This document shows, piece by piece, positions 53,387 through 62,829 of a DNA stretch of 64,000 bases. The translations under genes and the position numbers were made by a program. The stretch spans positions 4,298,001 to 4,362,000 of the forward strand of contig CP066701.1 of NCBI GenBank assembly GCA_016756695.1, read 5' to 3'. Under the pieces are notes generated by a model. That model saw only the letters and a list, made by a program, of their open reading frames with translations. It did not search any database and was not told the origin of the DNA. The stretch is from Heyndrickxia sporothermodurans. GTDB lineage: Bacteria > Bacillota > Bacilli > Bacillales > Bacillaceae_C. Within the stretch, counting starts at the first letter, position 1, and every line of letters starts with the position of its first letter.

Positions 53387-55216
53387 ATGAGACTGGGACA
53401 AAACCCACCTCTGAGATGAAAAAGCCGGTGAATTTTTACGACGAGTAAAATTTCACCGGCTTTGATTATTTTTTGAATAAAAATAAGGACCACTTCTGAT
53501 AAAATTAAGTTACCATACCAAATAAAATCAGAAAGAAGGATCCTTATGTTTAAAAATTATACCATGAATCAATTAGTTTTGCCTTTAGATTTAGAAGTAA
53601 AGTTACAAAAAAATGATATTGCCTTCCATGTTCATCATTTAGTTGAAAGTATCCCTCATGAAGCGTTCGAATCATTTCAGAGAAATGATGGCTGTCCTGC
53701 CTACCATCCACGCATGATGCTTAAAATTATCTTATGTGCCTACACGCAATCTGTTTTTTCAGGGCGAAAAATTGAAGCCCTATTAAAAGACAGTATCCGT
53801 ATGATGTGGCTAGCTCAAGGGCATGAACCAAGCTACCGAACAATCAACCGATTCCGTGTTCAACCAGAAGTGAAAAATTTAATTCGCCAATGTTTCGTCC
53901 AATTCCGTTGCCAATTAATTGAAGAAAAACTGATCGATCAAGAAGCAATTTTTATCGATGGTACAAAGATTGAAGCGAATGCAAATAAATTTACGTTTGT
54001 CTGGAAGAAATCGATTGAGAAGTATCATCAAAGTTTAATTGAAAAGTCAAACCAGCTATATGATGAGCTTCTTGAGAATGAAATCATACCTGAAATCGAA
54101 CGTGAAAGCGATGAACAGTTATCATTGGAAGAGCTCGCTCAATTGGTTCAAAAAGTGGATGATGTCGTAAACGAGTATGATAAACAAATTGAAGCATCAT
54201 CGGATGTTCCAGAACGAAAAGCTTTAAGAAATGAACGCAAATATCCGAAAAAAGTGCGTAAACAGTTGATTGATTTTATCGTACGAAAACAGAAATACCA
54301 ACGAGACCTTGAAATCTTTGGTACACGTAATAGCTATTCTAAAACAGATCCAGATGCGACATTTATGCGAATGAAAGATGATTATATGAAAAATGGACAA
54401 TTGAAGGCTGGTTATAATACACAAATCGCAACGGAAGGTCAATATGCGCTTGCCTATGGATTATTCTCAAACCCAACAGACACACGTACGTTAATTCCCT
54501 TTCTAGATGAGATTGAGCAGGATTATTTCGAGTTACCGGAACACATCGTCACAGATGCAAGTTATGGTAGTGAAGAAAATTATAATGATATCCTTTTGAA
54601 CAGAAAACGTGAAGCACTTATTCCTTATACGCTGTATATGAAGGAAAAAAAGAAAACCTACAAACAAAACCTATTCAATCCAGACAACTGGCCGTACGAT
54701 GAAGAAACAGATACCTATACATGTCCAAACCAGAAACATCTTACATTTCACGATTATTCTGTCCGTACTGATCGTACAGGATTCCAACGGAAGTTTAAAA
54801 TCTACGAGTGCAAAGACTGTTCGGACTGCCCATTCCGTTCCTCCTGTACCAAAGCAAAAGAAGGCAACAATCGAAAACGAATGGTGAATGAAACATGGGA
54901 ACAACAAAAAGAATATGTAAGAACGAAGCTTTCAGAAGAGAGAACGGGTGCGATCTATCGAAAACGCAAAATCGATGTGGAACCAGTTTTTGGATTCTTG
55001 AAGGCTAATTTGCGTTTCACACGATTTTCCGTACGAGGAAAATCGAAGGTAGAAAATGAAATGGGCTTTGCATTAATGGCAGTGAATTTAAGAAAATACA
55101 CTGCCCAACAACTAAGGTAATAGAAGAATTACACGTAAAAAAAAGAAAAAGGTGAATTTGAGTACACTCAAATTCACCTTTTTCACTATTTGAAGCTAGT
55201 TATGTCCCAGCCTCAT
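53387..55216 (+). mobile_element. Intact IS1182-family element
   Basis: Terminal inverted repeats ATGAGACTGGGACAAAAC at the left and ATGAGGCTGGGACATAAC (inverted) at the right, 16 of 18 matching. They enclose one intact transposase. Each sub-terminal region holds a strong hairpin: 53421-53463 (AAAGCCGGTGAA stem) and 55146-55183 (18-bp perfect arms). These would insulate the transposase from outside transcription. The insertion lies in the convergent gap between sco and yhgE, probably within their shared terminator. No clear direct repeat was found. Confidence 0.85.
53546..55120 (+). CDS. IS1182 transposase
   Basis: A 524-residue transposase. The N-terminal DUF772-like domain contains AYHPRMMLKIILCAYTQSVF and PSYRTINRFRV. 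A central coiled coil follows, then the DDE core with IFIDGTKIEANANKFTFVWK, IVTDASYGSEENY and a C-terminal glutamate in DVEPVFGFLKANLRFTRFSV. The CxxC cluster CKDCSDCPFRSSC precedes the last block. Complete and uninterrupted, so possibly active. Confidence 0.93.
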   Translation: MFKNYTMNQLVLPLDLEVKLQKNDIAFHVHHLVESIPHEAFESFQRNDGCPAYHPRMMLKIILCAYTQSVFSGRKIEALLKDSIRMMWLAQGHEPSYRTINRFRVQPEVKNLIRQCFVQFRCQLIEEKLIDQEAIFIDGTKIEANANKFTFVWKKSIEKYHQSLIEKSNQLYDELLENEIIPEIERESDEQLSLEELAQLVQKVDDVVNEYDKQIEASSDVPERKALRNERKYPKKVRKQLIDFIVRKQKYQRDLEIFGTRNSYSKTDPDATFMRMKDDYMKNGQLKAGYNTQIATEGQYALAYGLFSNPTDTRTLIPFLDEIEQDYFELPEHIVTDASYGSEENYNDILLNRKREALIPYTLYMKEKKKTYKQNLFNPDNWPYDEETDTYTCPNQKHLTFHDYSVRTDRTGFQRKFKIYECKDCSDCPFRSSCTKAKEGNNRKRMVNETWEQQKEYVRTKLSEERTGAIYRKRKIDVEPVFGFLKANLRFTRFSVRGKSKVENEMGFALMAVNLRKYTAQQLR

Positions 55217-55219
55217 TTT

Positions 55220-57592
55220 TTATGCGATAACTTCTTCATTTGTTTTTGTTTTATCCATTTTTTTTGACTTAAAGATAAAATATCCTAATGTTAAAATCAA
55301 GAAGCTTACTAGATAGATAGCAAGTATTCCTAAGTTATGCCACATTAATGAATAATCTCCATTTGAGATAACTGCCCTGAAAGCTTGAAGAGAATAAGTC
55401 ATTGGCAATGCTTCATGAATCGGTTTTAATGCATTAGGTAATAACTCTAGTGGGAAAGTTCCCGCACTAGATGTTAATTGCAAGATTAAAACGATAATCG
55501 CAATATAGCGACCCGGATTATCCAGTGCTGCAACGAAAAAGTGAATAATTGCCATAAATGTTAGACTTGTAACGATCGCTGCCACGATAAATAATGGCAC
55601 GCTTTTCACATCTACTCCAATCATACCGACGATAATCCAAACAGCAATTAGCGCTTGAAAAATACCGACGATAGCCATGATACCGTATTTCCCCAAGAAC
55701 CAAGAAAAAGCATTTTTCGGCTCTGTAGCAGGTTCACGAACATTGAAAATGATTGTTAACAATAGTCCTCCGACAAATAATCCGAGTGATAAGAAATAAG
55801 GAGTCAATCCTGTTCCATAGTTAGGGACATGATTAACGACATCTTTTTTAAGATGGATCGGATCACTCATCATATCATACTGTTTATCATTCCCTTTAAC
55901 GGAGTTTGCATCCTTTGATGCATCAGATAATTTTCCTTTCATTTCTTTCGTTCCGTCTTTTAAATCATTTGTACCGTCATCCAATTTTTTTGAACCGTCA
56001 GCAAGTTTATGACTGCCGTCTTTTATTTGTGTTGACCCATCAGCAAGCTGATTCAATCCATTATTGAGCGTTTTTGCTCCTTCGGATAATTTGTTGGCAC
56101 CAGTTGCGGCATCATTCATTTTGCTAGTAAATAAGCCTAAACTCTCAATATATTGATTTTGACCGTTTTGTAATTTAGCAGCACCATTACTTAGTAATGT
56201 CGAACCGTTTGCAAGCTGTTCGATTCCCTTTTGAACTTTTACTTGGTTTTTATTAATAGTAGAGACACCGGCTATTAATTTATCAAATTGTGGATCGGTT
56301 TGCTCTTTTATTTGTTTTGTAATTTGATTTTTATTGCCTGTCATTTTTTGGCTTACTTGGTTTTTAAATGTTTGAAACCCTGTATTCAATTGATTATGAA
56401 GATCTTTTTTCGCAAGGTCTAATTTTGACTTTTGTTGTTCAGCAGAAGCTAACATTTGATCTTGAACTATTTTTATAACATTCGGATCTACCTTCTTATC
56501 ATATAGTTCTTTGATCAAATTGCTCATTGCTTCTTTTTGCTGGATTGCCTGGCTATCTATAGAATCTATTAGGCCCTTTTCGATCCCACTTTGCAATTGA
56601 TCAACACCTTGATTTATCCCTTTAACACCTTCAGTTAACTGGGATGAAAAGGCATTAGCTATTGCAGGAGGGAGTTCATTTTTGAATTGCTCAAGCCCAC
56701 CTTGAACTTTCTTGGTACCATCGACAAGTGCAGGCATTCCTTTATTTAATGCTCCAAGCCCTTCACTCGCCTGGTTAATCCCTTTTGTTAATTCCTTTGT
56801 GCCGTTTTGCATATCTTTTGAGGCATTATATAATTGATTGCTTCCATCATTCAGCTGATTTAAACCATTTGCTAAATCATTCGATCCTTTTGATAGATCT
56901 CCGGCACCTGATTTAGCTTTCACTACTCCGTCATTAAATGTAATCGAATTTTTTGCGAGTAGTTCAAGATTTTCCTTTAGCGATTTCGTTCCATCACCTA
57001 ATTTTTTTGCACCATCGTATAATTTAGATGCGCCGTCACTTGCTGTATTAAACCCGTCCCCCATTTTTTTAATCGCATCAAACATTTCTTCTGCATACGT
57101 AGTGGACACTTCTTTTGATACAGCATCTTTAATTTTGGTCATGGCTGATTCGCCAATTTTTGAGGATGTATAGTTTGCACTTTGATTTTGTACATATTTT
57201 AATTGTAGTCGTTTTGGATCTTTATCGAGTAAAGTTGTTGCATTTTCAGAGAAATTTTCCGGAATCTCGATGACCATATAGTATTTTTGATTTTCCAATC
57301 CTTTATAGGCCGCGTCTTTTGAGACGAAATGGAAATTCATGCTTTTCTTCTCTTTTAGGTTATCAATTAGTTTATCACCAATCTCGATTTTTTCATCCTG
57401 CATTACCGATCCTTTATCCTCATTTATTACGGCAACCGGCAATTTCTCTAATCGTCCATATGGATCCCAAAACGCCCATATAAACATCCCTGCATAAAGA
57501 ATCGGGACTAATATAATAGCCAGAACTTGTATTAAGGACATCGGATGGCGGACAATTCCTTTTAATTCGGCTAAAAATAATGAACCTTTCAT
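55220..57592 (-). CDS. yhgE: YhgE/Pip-family ABC-2-type membrane protein with helical ladder
   Basis: A 790-residue protein. One N-terminal helix (about 18-38) is followed by a long extracytoplasmic region with many Leu-x-x-Gly units (DLSKGSNDLANGLNQLNDG and similar, about residues 180-600) and five C-terminal membrane helices (about 610-775). This is the YhgE/Pip architecture, related to the EsaA/YueB phage receptor-like subunit of type VII secretion. Function of YhgE is unknown; export or envelope roles are proposed. Immediately downstream of yhgD, a TetR regulator, with a palindromic operator in between. Confidence 0.88.
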   Translation of the reverse strand: MKGSLFLAELKGIVRHPMSLIQVLAIILVPILYAGMFIWAFWDPYGRLEKLPVAVINEDKGSVMQDEKIEIGDKLIDNLKEKKSMNFHFVSKDAAYKGLENQKYYMVIEIPENFSENATTLLDKDPKRLQLKYVQNQSANYTSSKIGESAMTKIKDAVSKEVSTTYAEEMFDAIKKMGDGFNTASDGASKLYDGAKKLGDGTKSLKENLELLAKNSITFNDGVVKAKSGAGDLSKGSNDLANGLNQLNDGSNQLYNASKDMQNGTKELTKGINQASEGLGALNKGMPALVDGTKKVQGGLEQFKNELPPAIANAFSSQLTEGVKGINQGVDQLQSGIEKGLIDSIDSQAIQQKEAMSNLIKELYDKKVDPNVIKIVQDQMLASAEQQKSKLDLAKKDLHNQLNTGFQTFKNQVSQKMTGNKNQITKQIKEQTDPQFDKLIAGVSTINKNQVKVQKGIEQLANGSTLLSNGAAKLQNGQNQYIESLGLFTSKMNDAATGANKLSEGAKTLNNGLNQLADGSTQIKDGSHKLADGSKKLDDGTNDLKDGTKEMKGKLSDASKDANSVKGNDKQYDMMSDPIHLKKDVVNHVPNYGTGLTPYFLSLGLFVGGLLLTIIFNVREPATEPKNAFSWFLGKYGIMAIVGIFQALIAVWIIVGMIGVDVKSVPLFIVAAIVTSLTFMAIIHFFVAALDNPGRYIAIIVLILQLTSSAGTFPLELLPNALKPIHEALPMTYSLQAFRAVISNGDYSLMWHNLGILAIYLVSFLILTLGYFIFKSKKMDKTKTNEEVIA

Positions 57593-57616
57593 ATAATTAA
57601 TTCGCTCCTTTCTAAT

Positions 57617-57639
57617 TGACTGAATTGTTCAAATGGTCA
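57617..57639. promoter_or_regulatory. YhgD-type operator before yhgE
   Basis: A 23-bp imperfect palindrome with outer TGAC and GGTCA arms (right half AAATGGTCA) lies 25 bp upstream of yhgE. It is the same length and shares arms with the site before yhgD. Confidence 0.55.
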
Positions 57640-57664
57640 GTTTTGTTTAAAAATATGAGGATCA

Positions 57665-58237
57665 TCATATTGACAATCCCTTAAATAAGTAAGATTCAAA
57701 CAGATCTGCAATTTCCTCTTTTTCAAGGGGACGATGGTGCTTTTCCCAGTCAAATATTAATGAAATATAAAGCTTTAAAATAATAAATGCTGTGATTTCA
57801 GGATCACATTTTTTTATTTCTCCCTTATCCATTGCACCTTGAATGATTCCCATAATATAATTTAAGACTGCAGTTTCCACTTTTTGAATGACTTCAGACA
57901 CAGCAGGTGTTCCCATATCTTTTTCTTCTTGAAAAAGTTTAATCGTTAGTTGATGCTTTTTACGAAACTCTAATATTCGAAATAGTACGTTGTGCACATT
58001 CTCAAAGAAAGAAAGATTAGGATCCATTGCTTCTTCTGCAGATTCTTTCATATCCTTAATAAGGGTTGTCACAATTTCATCAAACAATTCGTCTTTGTTC
58101 TTGAAAAAAGTGTAGATTGTGCCCTTTCCGACATTGGCAAGTTTCGCAACTTGATCCATTGTCGTAGCTTTGTAGCCAAATAATGAAAAGGATTTTGTAG
58201 CTGCATCTATAATTAGTTGTTTACGATCAATCGCCAA
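57665..58237 (-). CDS. yhgD: TetR-family regulator YhgD
   Basis: A 190-residue TetR protein with the N-terminal helix-turn-helix KATTMDQVAKLANVGKGTIY and FFKNKDELFDEI. The ligand domain is otherwise divergent. It starts at TTG 58237 behind GGGGTGAAG. It is the first gene of the yhgD-yhgE pair. Operators with TGACCA arms lie before both genes, suggesting autorepression and control of yhgE. Ligand unknown. Confidence 0.88.
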   Translation of the reverse strand: MAIDRKQLIIDAATKSFSLFGYKATTMDQVAKLANVGKGTIYTFFKNKDELFDEIVTTLIKDMKESAEEAMDPNLSFFENVHNVLFRILEFRKKHQLTIKLFQEEKDMGTPAVSEVIQKVETAVLNYIMGIIQGAMDKGEIKKCDPEITAFIILKLYISLIFDWEKHHRPLEKEEIADLFESYLFKGLSI

Positions 58238-58261
58238 AGTACTTCACCCCAATCCGCAAAA

Positions 58262-58284
58262 TGACCAAATGAGGAAAATGGTCA
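58262..58284. promoter_or_regulatory. YhgD-type operator before yhgD
   Basis: A 23-bp palindrome with arms TGACCA and TGGTCA (TGACCAAAT at the left, AAATGGTCA at the right) lies 25 bp upstream of the yhgD start. Confidence 0.6.
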
Positions 58285-58319
58285 ATTAGTTCACAAAAAG
58301 TAATTTAACATACTCTTAA

Positions 58320-58360
58320 AAAAAAAACAAGTGAATAATTCTACAATAGAATTATTCACT
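58320..58360 (-). terminator. Terminator of cgoX (hemY)
   Basis: AGTGAATAATTCTA and TAGAATTATTCACT form a perfect 14-bp stem with a 3-nt loop followed by a long T-run on the minus strand. The stem includes the cgoX stop codon. Confidence 0.85.
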
Positions 58361-59773
58361 AATCACTTCCTGCTTAGACGTATTTAATTTTCTTAAATAC
58401 TGCAAAACATCTTTCACTATGGATTCACCTTGACTAATACAATCCGGTACACTAATTCCTTCAAATGAACTTCCACCAATAATAACTCCCGGCAGATTTT
58501 TCACGATATTGTCCTTTAATGCTTTTACTCTTTCTTCATGCCCAATTGTGTATTGTGGCATCGCATTTTTCCATCTTGATACGATTGTAAAGTCGGGTTC
58601 ATCAGAGAGTTCGACTAATTTATTTAAATCATCGAAAACAATTTGCTCAATTTCTGCGTCTGATAAATCGACGACTGTTTCATCCCCAGCTCTGCCAATA
58701 TAATTGCGAAGCAGTACTTTGCCATCAGGAGTTGAATGTGGCCATTTTTTATGTGACCATGTGCAAGCATTAATTGTATAGTCGCTATTCCTCGCAACGA
58801 CAAAACCGGTTCCATCAAAGTTTTTTCTAATCGCTTCTTCAGAAAATGCCATCGCTACTGTAGCAACTGATGTAGCCGGAACCTTGGAAAGTGGTTCAAA
58901 AAAATCATACCTCGGAAATATATTTGGCAGTAAATAATGTGGGAGCGCAATAATCACACTATCTGCTTCGAGATGCTCACCATTATTTAGGGAAATTTCA
59001 TAATCTTGGTCCCTTGATGACTTTTCAACCTTAACAACCCGAATACCCTTCATTATTGAACTTTCCTCAAGCTTTTCTTCCATGGATTCCACGATTGATT
59101 CCAGCCCATTCCTTAAGGTTAGGAATCTATTTGAATAGGTCTTGTCCCTTTTTGTTCCTATTATTAAACTACGATATCTTTTTTCCACCTCATAGAATTG
59201 CGGAAAAATTGCCTTTAAGCTTAATTGATCAATATCACCTGCATATATCCCTGAAAGTAACGGTTCAATGAGATTTTCTACTACTTCATCACCAAATCGT
59301 CTGCGAAAAAATTGCCCAATTGAAACATCTTTTTTTTCTTTTAATCGTGGAATAATTAAATCAGCTGCAGCCCTTACTTTGCCAGAAAACGAAAATAAAC
59401 TAGAAAGAATAAACGGACTTATTTGAGTGGGGATTCCTACCACTGCTCCTTCAGGAATTAAATAAAGCTTATCATTCGATATTACATATGTTTTATCAGT
59501 TTCACTTTCAATTAACTCTTGTTGGATACCTAATTTTTCTACTAGTTTAGTAAAGCTTTCGTTTTTTGTTAAAAGAGAGTCAGGGCCTGTTTCTATAACA
59601 AAGCCGTCTTTTCGGACAGTTTTGATTTTCCCGCCTAATCTTCTACTGGCTTCTACTAGTTTAAATTCAATAGGTAAATTATTTTGTTTTATTTCATTCT
59701 GTAAATAAAATGCTGAAGTTAAACCGGTAATCCCGCCACCGATAATAACTACTTTATGTTTTTTACCCGACAC
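58352..59773 (-). CDS. hemY: Coproporphyrinogen III oxidase, HemY type
   Basis: A 473-residue FAD-dependent oxidase with the dinucleotide motif VVIIGGGITGLTSAFYLQ near the N-terminus, FKLVEASRRLGGKIKTVRKD and the C-terminal PGVIIGGSSFEGISVPDCI FAD contact. In Gram-positive bacteria HemY (now CgoX) oxidises coproporphyrinogen III to coproporphyrin III using oxygen. It is a soluble or membrane-associated protein. GTG start behind AAGGTGATT. Last gene of the hemE-hemH-hemY cluster. Confidence 0.92.
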   Translation of the reverse strand: MSGKKHKVVIIGGGITGLTSAFYLQNEIKQNNLPIEFKLVEASRRLGGKIKTVRKDGFVIETGPDSLLTKNESFTKLVEKLGIQQELIESETDKTYVISNDKLYLIPEGAVVGIPTQISPFILSSLFSFSGKVRAAADLIIPRLKEKKDVSIGQFFRRRFGDEVVENLIEPLLSGIYAGDIDQLSLKAIFPQFYEVEKRYRSLIIGTKRDKTYSNRFLTLRNGLESIVESMEEKLEESSIMKGIRVVKVEKSSRDQDYEISLNNGEHLEADSVIIALPHYLLPNIFPRYDFFEPLSKVPATSVATVAMAFSEEAIRKNFDGTGFVVARNSDYTINACTWSHKKWPHSTPDGKVLLRNYIGRAGDETVVDLSDAEIEQIVFDDLNKLVELSDEPDFTIVSRWKNAMPQYTIGHEERVKALKDNIVKNLPGVIIGGSSFEGISVPDCISQGESIVKDVLQYLRKLNTSKQEVISE

Positions 59774-59843
59774 TGGGAATCACCTTCTTCGGCAATGATC
59801 ATTATTTTATATTTTTTGAAAAGTCTATAGTGCAATAAAGTAA

Positions 59844-59865
59844 CACCAGGGATAATCCCTGATGT
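59844..59865 (-). terminator. Weak hairpin between hemH and hemY
   Basis: CATCAGGGAT and ATCCCTGGTG pair over about 10 bp with a minimal loop. No good T-run, so it may be an RNA-stabilising hairpin instead. Confidence 0.35.
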
Positions 59866-59867
59866 CG

Positions 59868-60806
59868 TTAATTATTTACATTTAGTTTTTTTAAAACTAC
59901 CGTTGCTAGTGCATCAATAAATTGAGGTTGTGAATTTGGCATTGGAGGTCGATAGTAGCTTGCACCCACTTCCTCAGTGACCACTTTACATTCGTAATCA
60001 TTATCATAGAGAACTTCTAAATGTTCGGCAACAAATCCAACAGGTACGTAAACAAATGCTTTATATCCTTTTTCATTGTACAAATCACGCGTTAAATCTT
60101 GAACATCGGGTCCAAGCCATGGATCTGGAGTATTTCCAGCACTTTGCCAACCGATTGCATATTCCTTTATCCCTGCTTTACTAGCAATTAAATCAGCTGT
60201 TTCCTTAAGCTGTTCAGGATATGGGTCGCCATATTGAAGGATTTTTTCTGGTAAGCTGTGAGCAGAAACGATTAAACATGCAGCATTACGTTCATCCTCT
60301 TTCATGCTTGCATATGTTTCAGACAATCGCTCCACCCAATAGTCAATAAATTTCGGTTCCTTATACCAGCTCTCAATCGATGTAATTGTAAGCCCGCCTA
60401 ACTTTTCAGCTGTTTCTTTCGCACGTTCATTATAAGACTTAACACTAAATGTTGAGAAATGTGGTGCTAATACAAGTGACACCGCTTCTTTGATTCCATC
60501 ATTATGCATTTGCTCAACCGCATCTTCAATAAATGGTTCAATATGTTTCAAGCCAATATATGCTTGAAATTCTACATCATCTTGGATTTCATTTAAACGG
60601 TTCTGAAGACCATATGCTTGTTCTTCAGTAATTTTCGCTAACGGAGAGATTCCTCCGATTGCTTTGTAACGGCTACGTAAGTCCTCTAACATCTCTTCAG
60701 AAGGTTTACGTCCATGTCTTATATGTGTGTAGTATCTTTCAATGTCTGCTTCTTCATATGGCGTTCCGTAGGTCATGACGAGAAGCCCTACTTTTTTCTT
60801 CGTCAT
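59868..60806 (-). CDS. hemH: Coproporphyrin III ferrochelatase
   Basis: A 312-residue ferrochelatase (CpfC/HemH). The N-terminus is [20 protein letters not shown]. The active-site histidine region is [17 protein letters not shown], and [19 protein letters not shown] and [20 protein letters not shown] contain the conserved Glu and metal-loop residues. In Firmicutes it inserts iron into coproporphyrin III to make coproheme. Length as in B. subtilis (310). Starts at ATG 60806 behind AGAGG; hemE ends 46 bp upstream. Confidence 0.94.
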   Translation of the reverse strand: MTKKKVGLLVMTYGTPYEEADIERYYTHIRHGRKPSEEMLEDLRSRYKAIGGISPLAKITEEQAYGLQNRLNEIQDDVEFQAYIGLKHIEPFIEDAVEQMHNDGIKEAVSLVLAPHFSTFSVKSYNERAKETAEKLGGLTITSIESWYKEPKFIDYWVERLSETYASMKEDERNAACLIVSAHSLPEKILQYGDPYPEQLKETADLIASKAGIKEYAIGWQSAGNTPDPWLGPDVQDLTRDLYNEKGYKAFVYVPVGFVAEHLEVLYDNDYECKVVTEEVGASYYRPPMPNSQPQFIDALATVVLKKLNVNN

Positions 60807-60838
60807 TTGTTAAACCTCTTTCTAATTCTCGTATATCT

Positions 60839-60850
60839 AGCTCCAGCGTT
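60839..60850. repeat. Fragment of the intergenic repeat terminus
   Basis: CTAGCTCCAGCG equals the inverted end of the repeat at 9251-9408 (CGCTGGAGCTAG). Only this short piece is present in the hemE-hemH gap. Confidence 0.45.
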
Positions 60851-60852
60851 TT

Positions 60853-61887
60853 TTATTTTGCACTATATTCGTGAATGAATGATGTTAATCTTTTTAGTGT
60901 TTCGGGATTGACTTGAGGGAATACACCATGTCCTAAATTAAAGATATAGCCTGGTGTTTTCATTCCTTGGTCCAAAATAGACTTCGTTTTTTCTTCAAGT
61001 ACTTCCCATGGTGCTAATAATAGAGCTGGATCCAAGTTCCCTTGAACAGCTTTCGTAATACCTTTTTGTCTTGCCTCTTGAATTGGTAATCTCCAATCAA
61101 GACCTACAACATCTAATGGAAGATCATGCCACTCTAGTGCAAGATGGCTCGCACCAACTCCGAACATAATAAGTGGAACATTTTCTTTTCTTAACTCACT
61201 AAAGATTCTTTCCATAACAGGCTTAATATATATCCGATAATCCTCCACATTTAATGCGCCGACCCAAGAATCAAAAATTTGGATCGCACTTGCTCCAGCT
61301 TTTATTTGTGCACGTACATATGCAATGGTCATGTCAGCAAGCTTATCCATCAAGGCAAACCATGCTTTCGGCTCCGAATACATAAATGCTTTCGTTTTTT
61401 TATAATCTTTTGAAGGTCTCCCTTCAATCATATAGCTCGAAACGGTGAATGGAGCTCCTGCAAAACCAATCAGCGGTACTGTCAATTGTTCATTAGTTAA
61501 CAATTTAATCGTATCTAACACATAAGGAACATCTTCTTCAGGTGTTATTTCCCCCAACTTTTCCACATCTGCAAGTGATTGAATTGGATTATTAATAACC
61601 GGTCCAATTCCAGATTGGATTTCAACATCAACACCAATCGCAGGAAGAGGCGACATAATATCTTTATATAAAATAGCTGCGTCTACATCATATTGCTCTA
61701 CAGGCAATCGAGTGACATATGCACATAATTCAGGCTGATGGGTGATCTCAAATAAGGAATACTTTTCCTTCAAGGCACGATATTCTGGTTGTGAGCGTCC
61801 CGCTTGACGCATAAACCAAACTGGAACATGGCTTGTTTGTTCACCTTTTGCCGCTCTCAAAAGTGTATCATTCGTAATTCTAGTCAT
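60853..61887 (-). CDS. hemE: Uroporphyrinogen decarboxylase
   Basis: A 344-residue UroD. The active-site segment [19 protein letters not shown] near residue 25 and the conserved [11 protein letters not shown] (catalytic Asp) and [20 protein letters not shown] blocks are all present. It decarboxylates uroporphyrinogen III to coproporphyrinogen III. I chose ATG 61887 ([12 protein letters not shown]) behind GGTGG, instead of a GTG five codons upstream that lies in the ribosome site. First gene of hemEHY. Confidence 0.95.
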   Translation of the reverse strand: MTRITNDTLLRAAKGEQTSHVPVWFMRQAGRSQPEYRALKEKYSLFEITHQPELCAYVTRLPVEQYDVDAAILYKDIMSPLPAIGVDVEIQSGIGPVINNPIQSLADVEKLGEITPEEDVPYVLDTIKLLTNEQLTVPLIGFAGAPFTVSSYMIEGRPSKDYKKTKAFMYSEPKAWFALMDKLADMTIAYVRAQIKAGASAIQIFDSWVGALNVEDYRIYIKPVMERIFSELRKENVPLIMFGVGASHLALEWHDLPLDVVGLDWRLPIQEARQKGITKAVQGNLDPALLLAPWEVLEEKTKSILDQGMKTPGYIFNLGHGVFPQVNPETLKRLTSFIHEYSAK

Positions 61888-62177
61888 ATGTAAAATGTCC
61901 ACCTTTCAAAACTATCTTTTCATATTATATAATAATAATTATAAAAAGAGAAAAGTTCTAGTTCGTTCTTCCTTCTTAATATGTAATCAATATAGACTTT
62001 TTCATTCCAAATGTATAGTTCGCCTAACGAAATGTCATAAATTCTCCCTTTTTCTCGCCTTAAAATCGTCAAAAGTTAAAATTTCTCCATTCATTTATGA
62101 ATATACTATCAATTAATTTTCAGAAAATTGCTTTTTAATGCTCTTTTGAAGGGTATAATAATAATGAGGTGATAAAA

Positions 62178-62690
62178 ATGAATCTTTATATTACGACCGG
62201 TACTTATGAGTTTCTTATAAAAATATTGAATAAATATAAGGATGAACAAATGCTGTTAATGCAAAATGCACAAAACTCCTTAATCATTCATGAAACGATG
62301 AAAAAATCTGTATTTGGTTCGCCGAGAACATATGAAGTAATTAATGGAAAAGGAAATTTTCCGGAAGAAGGATATAGTGTTTTCTATAATATTCCCATTT
62401 CCGATGAAGGCAAGCCGGTTTTTGAGTATCATTTGCAAAATAATAGTCAGTTGATTCAAACGGCTTCGGGTATTCGCGCTTTTCGTTTTTTGAAACCGAA
62501 AAAAGGTGATACGTATATTATTTTAACGATATGGGAAGACGAAAAAGATTTCTCCAGATGGAAATTAACAGATTCTTACAAAACGATTATAAACACGCCT
62601 ACAGTCAGTGCTCCATTATCCAGCAATACAATTTTTAATGGCTCACCATATGAATCGTACTATACAATCCCGAATGAAGAAAAAAAATAA
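62178..62690 (+). CDS. hmoB: Heme-degrading monooxygenase HmoB-like
   Basis: A 170-residue protein with a C-terminal antibiotic-biosynthesis-monooxygenase fold (about residues 65-165). ASGIRAFRFLKPKKGDTYII and ILTIWEDEKDFSRWKLTDSY are the family signatures. The N-terminal half (MNLYITTGTYEFLIKILNKY) matches the HmoB/YhgC extension. It cleaves heme to release iron. ATG 62178 is 6 nt after GAGGTG; GTG 62169 lies in the ribosome site. It is divergent from hemE, as in B. subtilis, where pbpF lies between them and is missing here. Confidence 0.85.
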   Translation: MNLYITTGTYEFLIKILNKYKDEQMLLMQNAQNSLIIHETMKKSVFGSPRTYEVINGKGNFPEEGYSVFYNIPISDEGKPVFEYHLQNNSQLIQTASGIRAFRFLKPKKGDTYIILTIWEDEKDFSRWKLTDSYKTIINTPTVSAPLSSNTIFNGSPYESYYTIPNEEKK

Positions 62691-62715
62691 AGCGCAGTAT
62701 TTGCGCTTATTTTTA
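62686..62715 (+). terminator. Terminator of hmoB
   Basis: AAGCGCA and TGCGCTT form a stem with A-run before and T-run after. Confidence 0.8.
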
Positions 62716-62829
62716 CACAATTTCAACAACCAGCATAAAAGGTATAAACTTGACAAAAATCTCTCTTATTTCCAAGGAAATGACACGTACATCAATAGAT
62801 TTCTATATTAAACATTTTTGACGGGAGCA

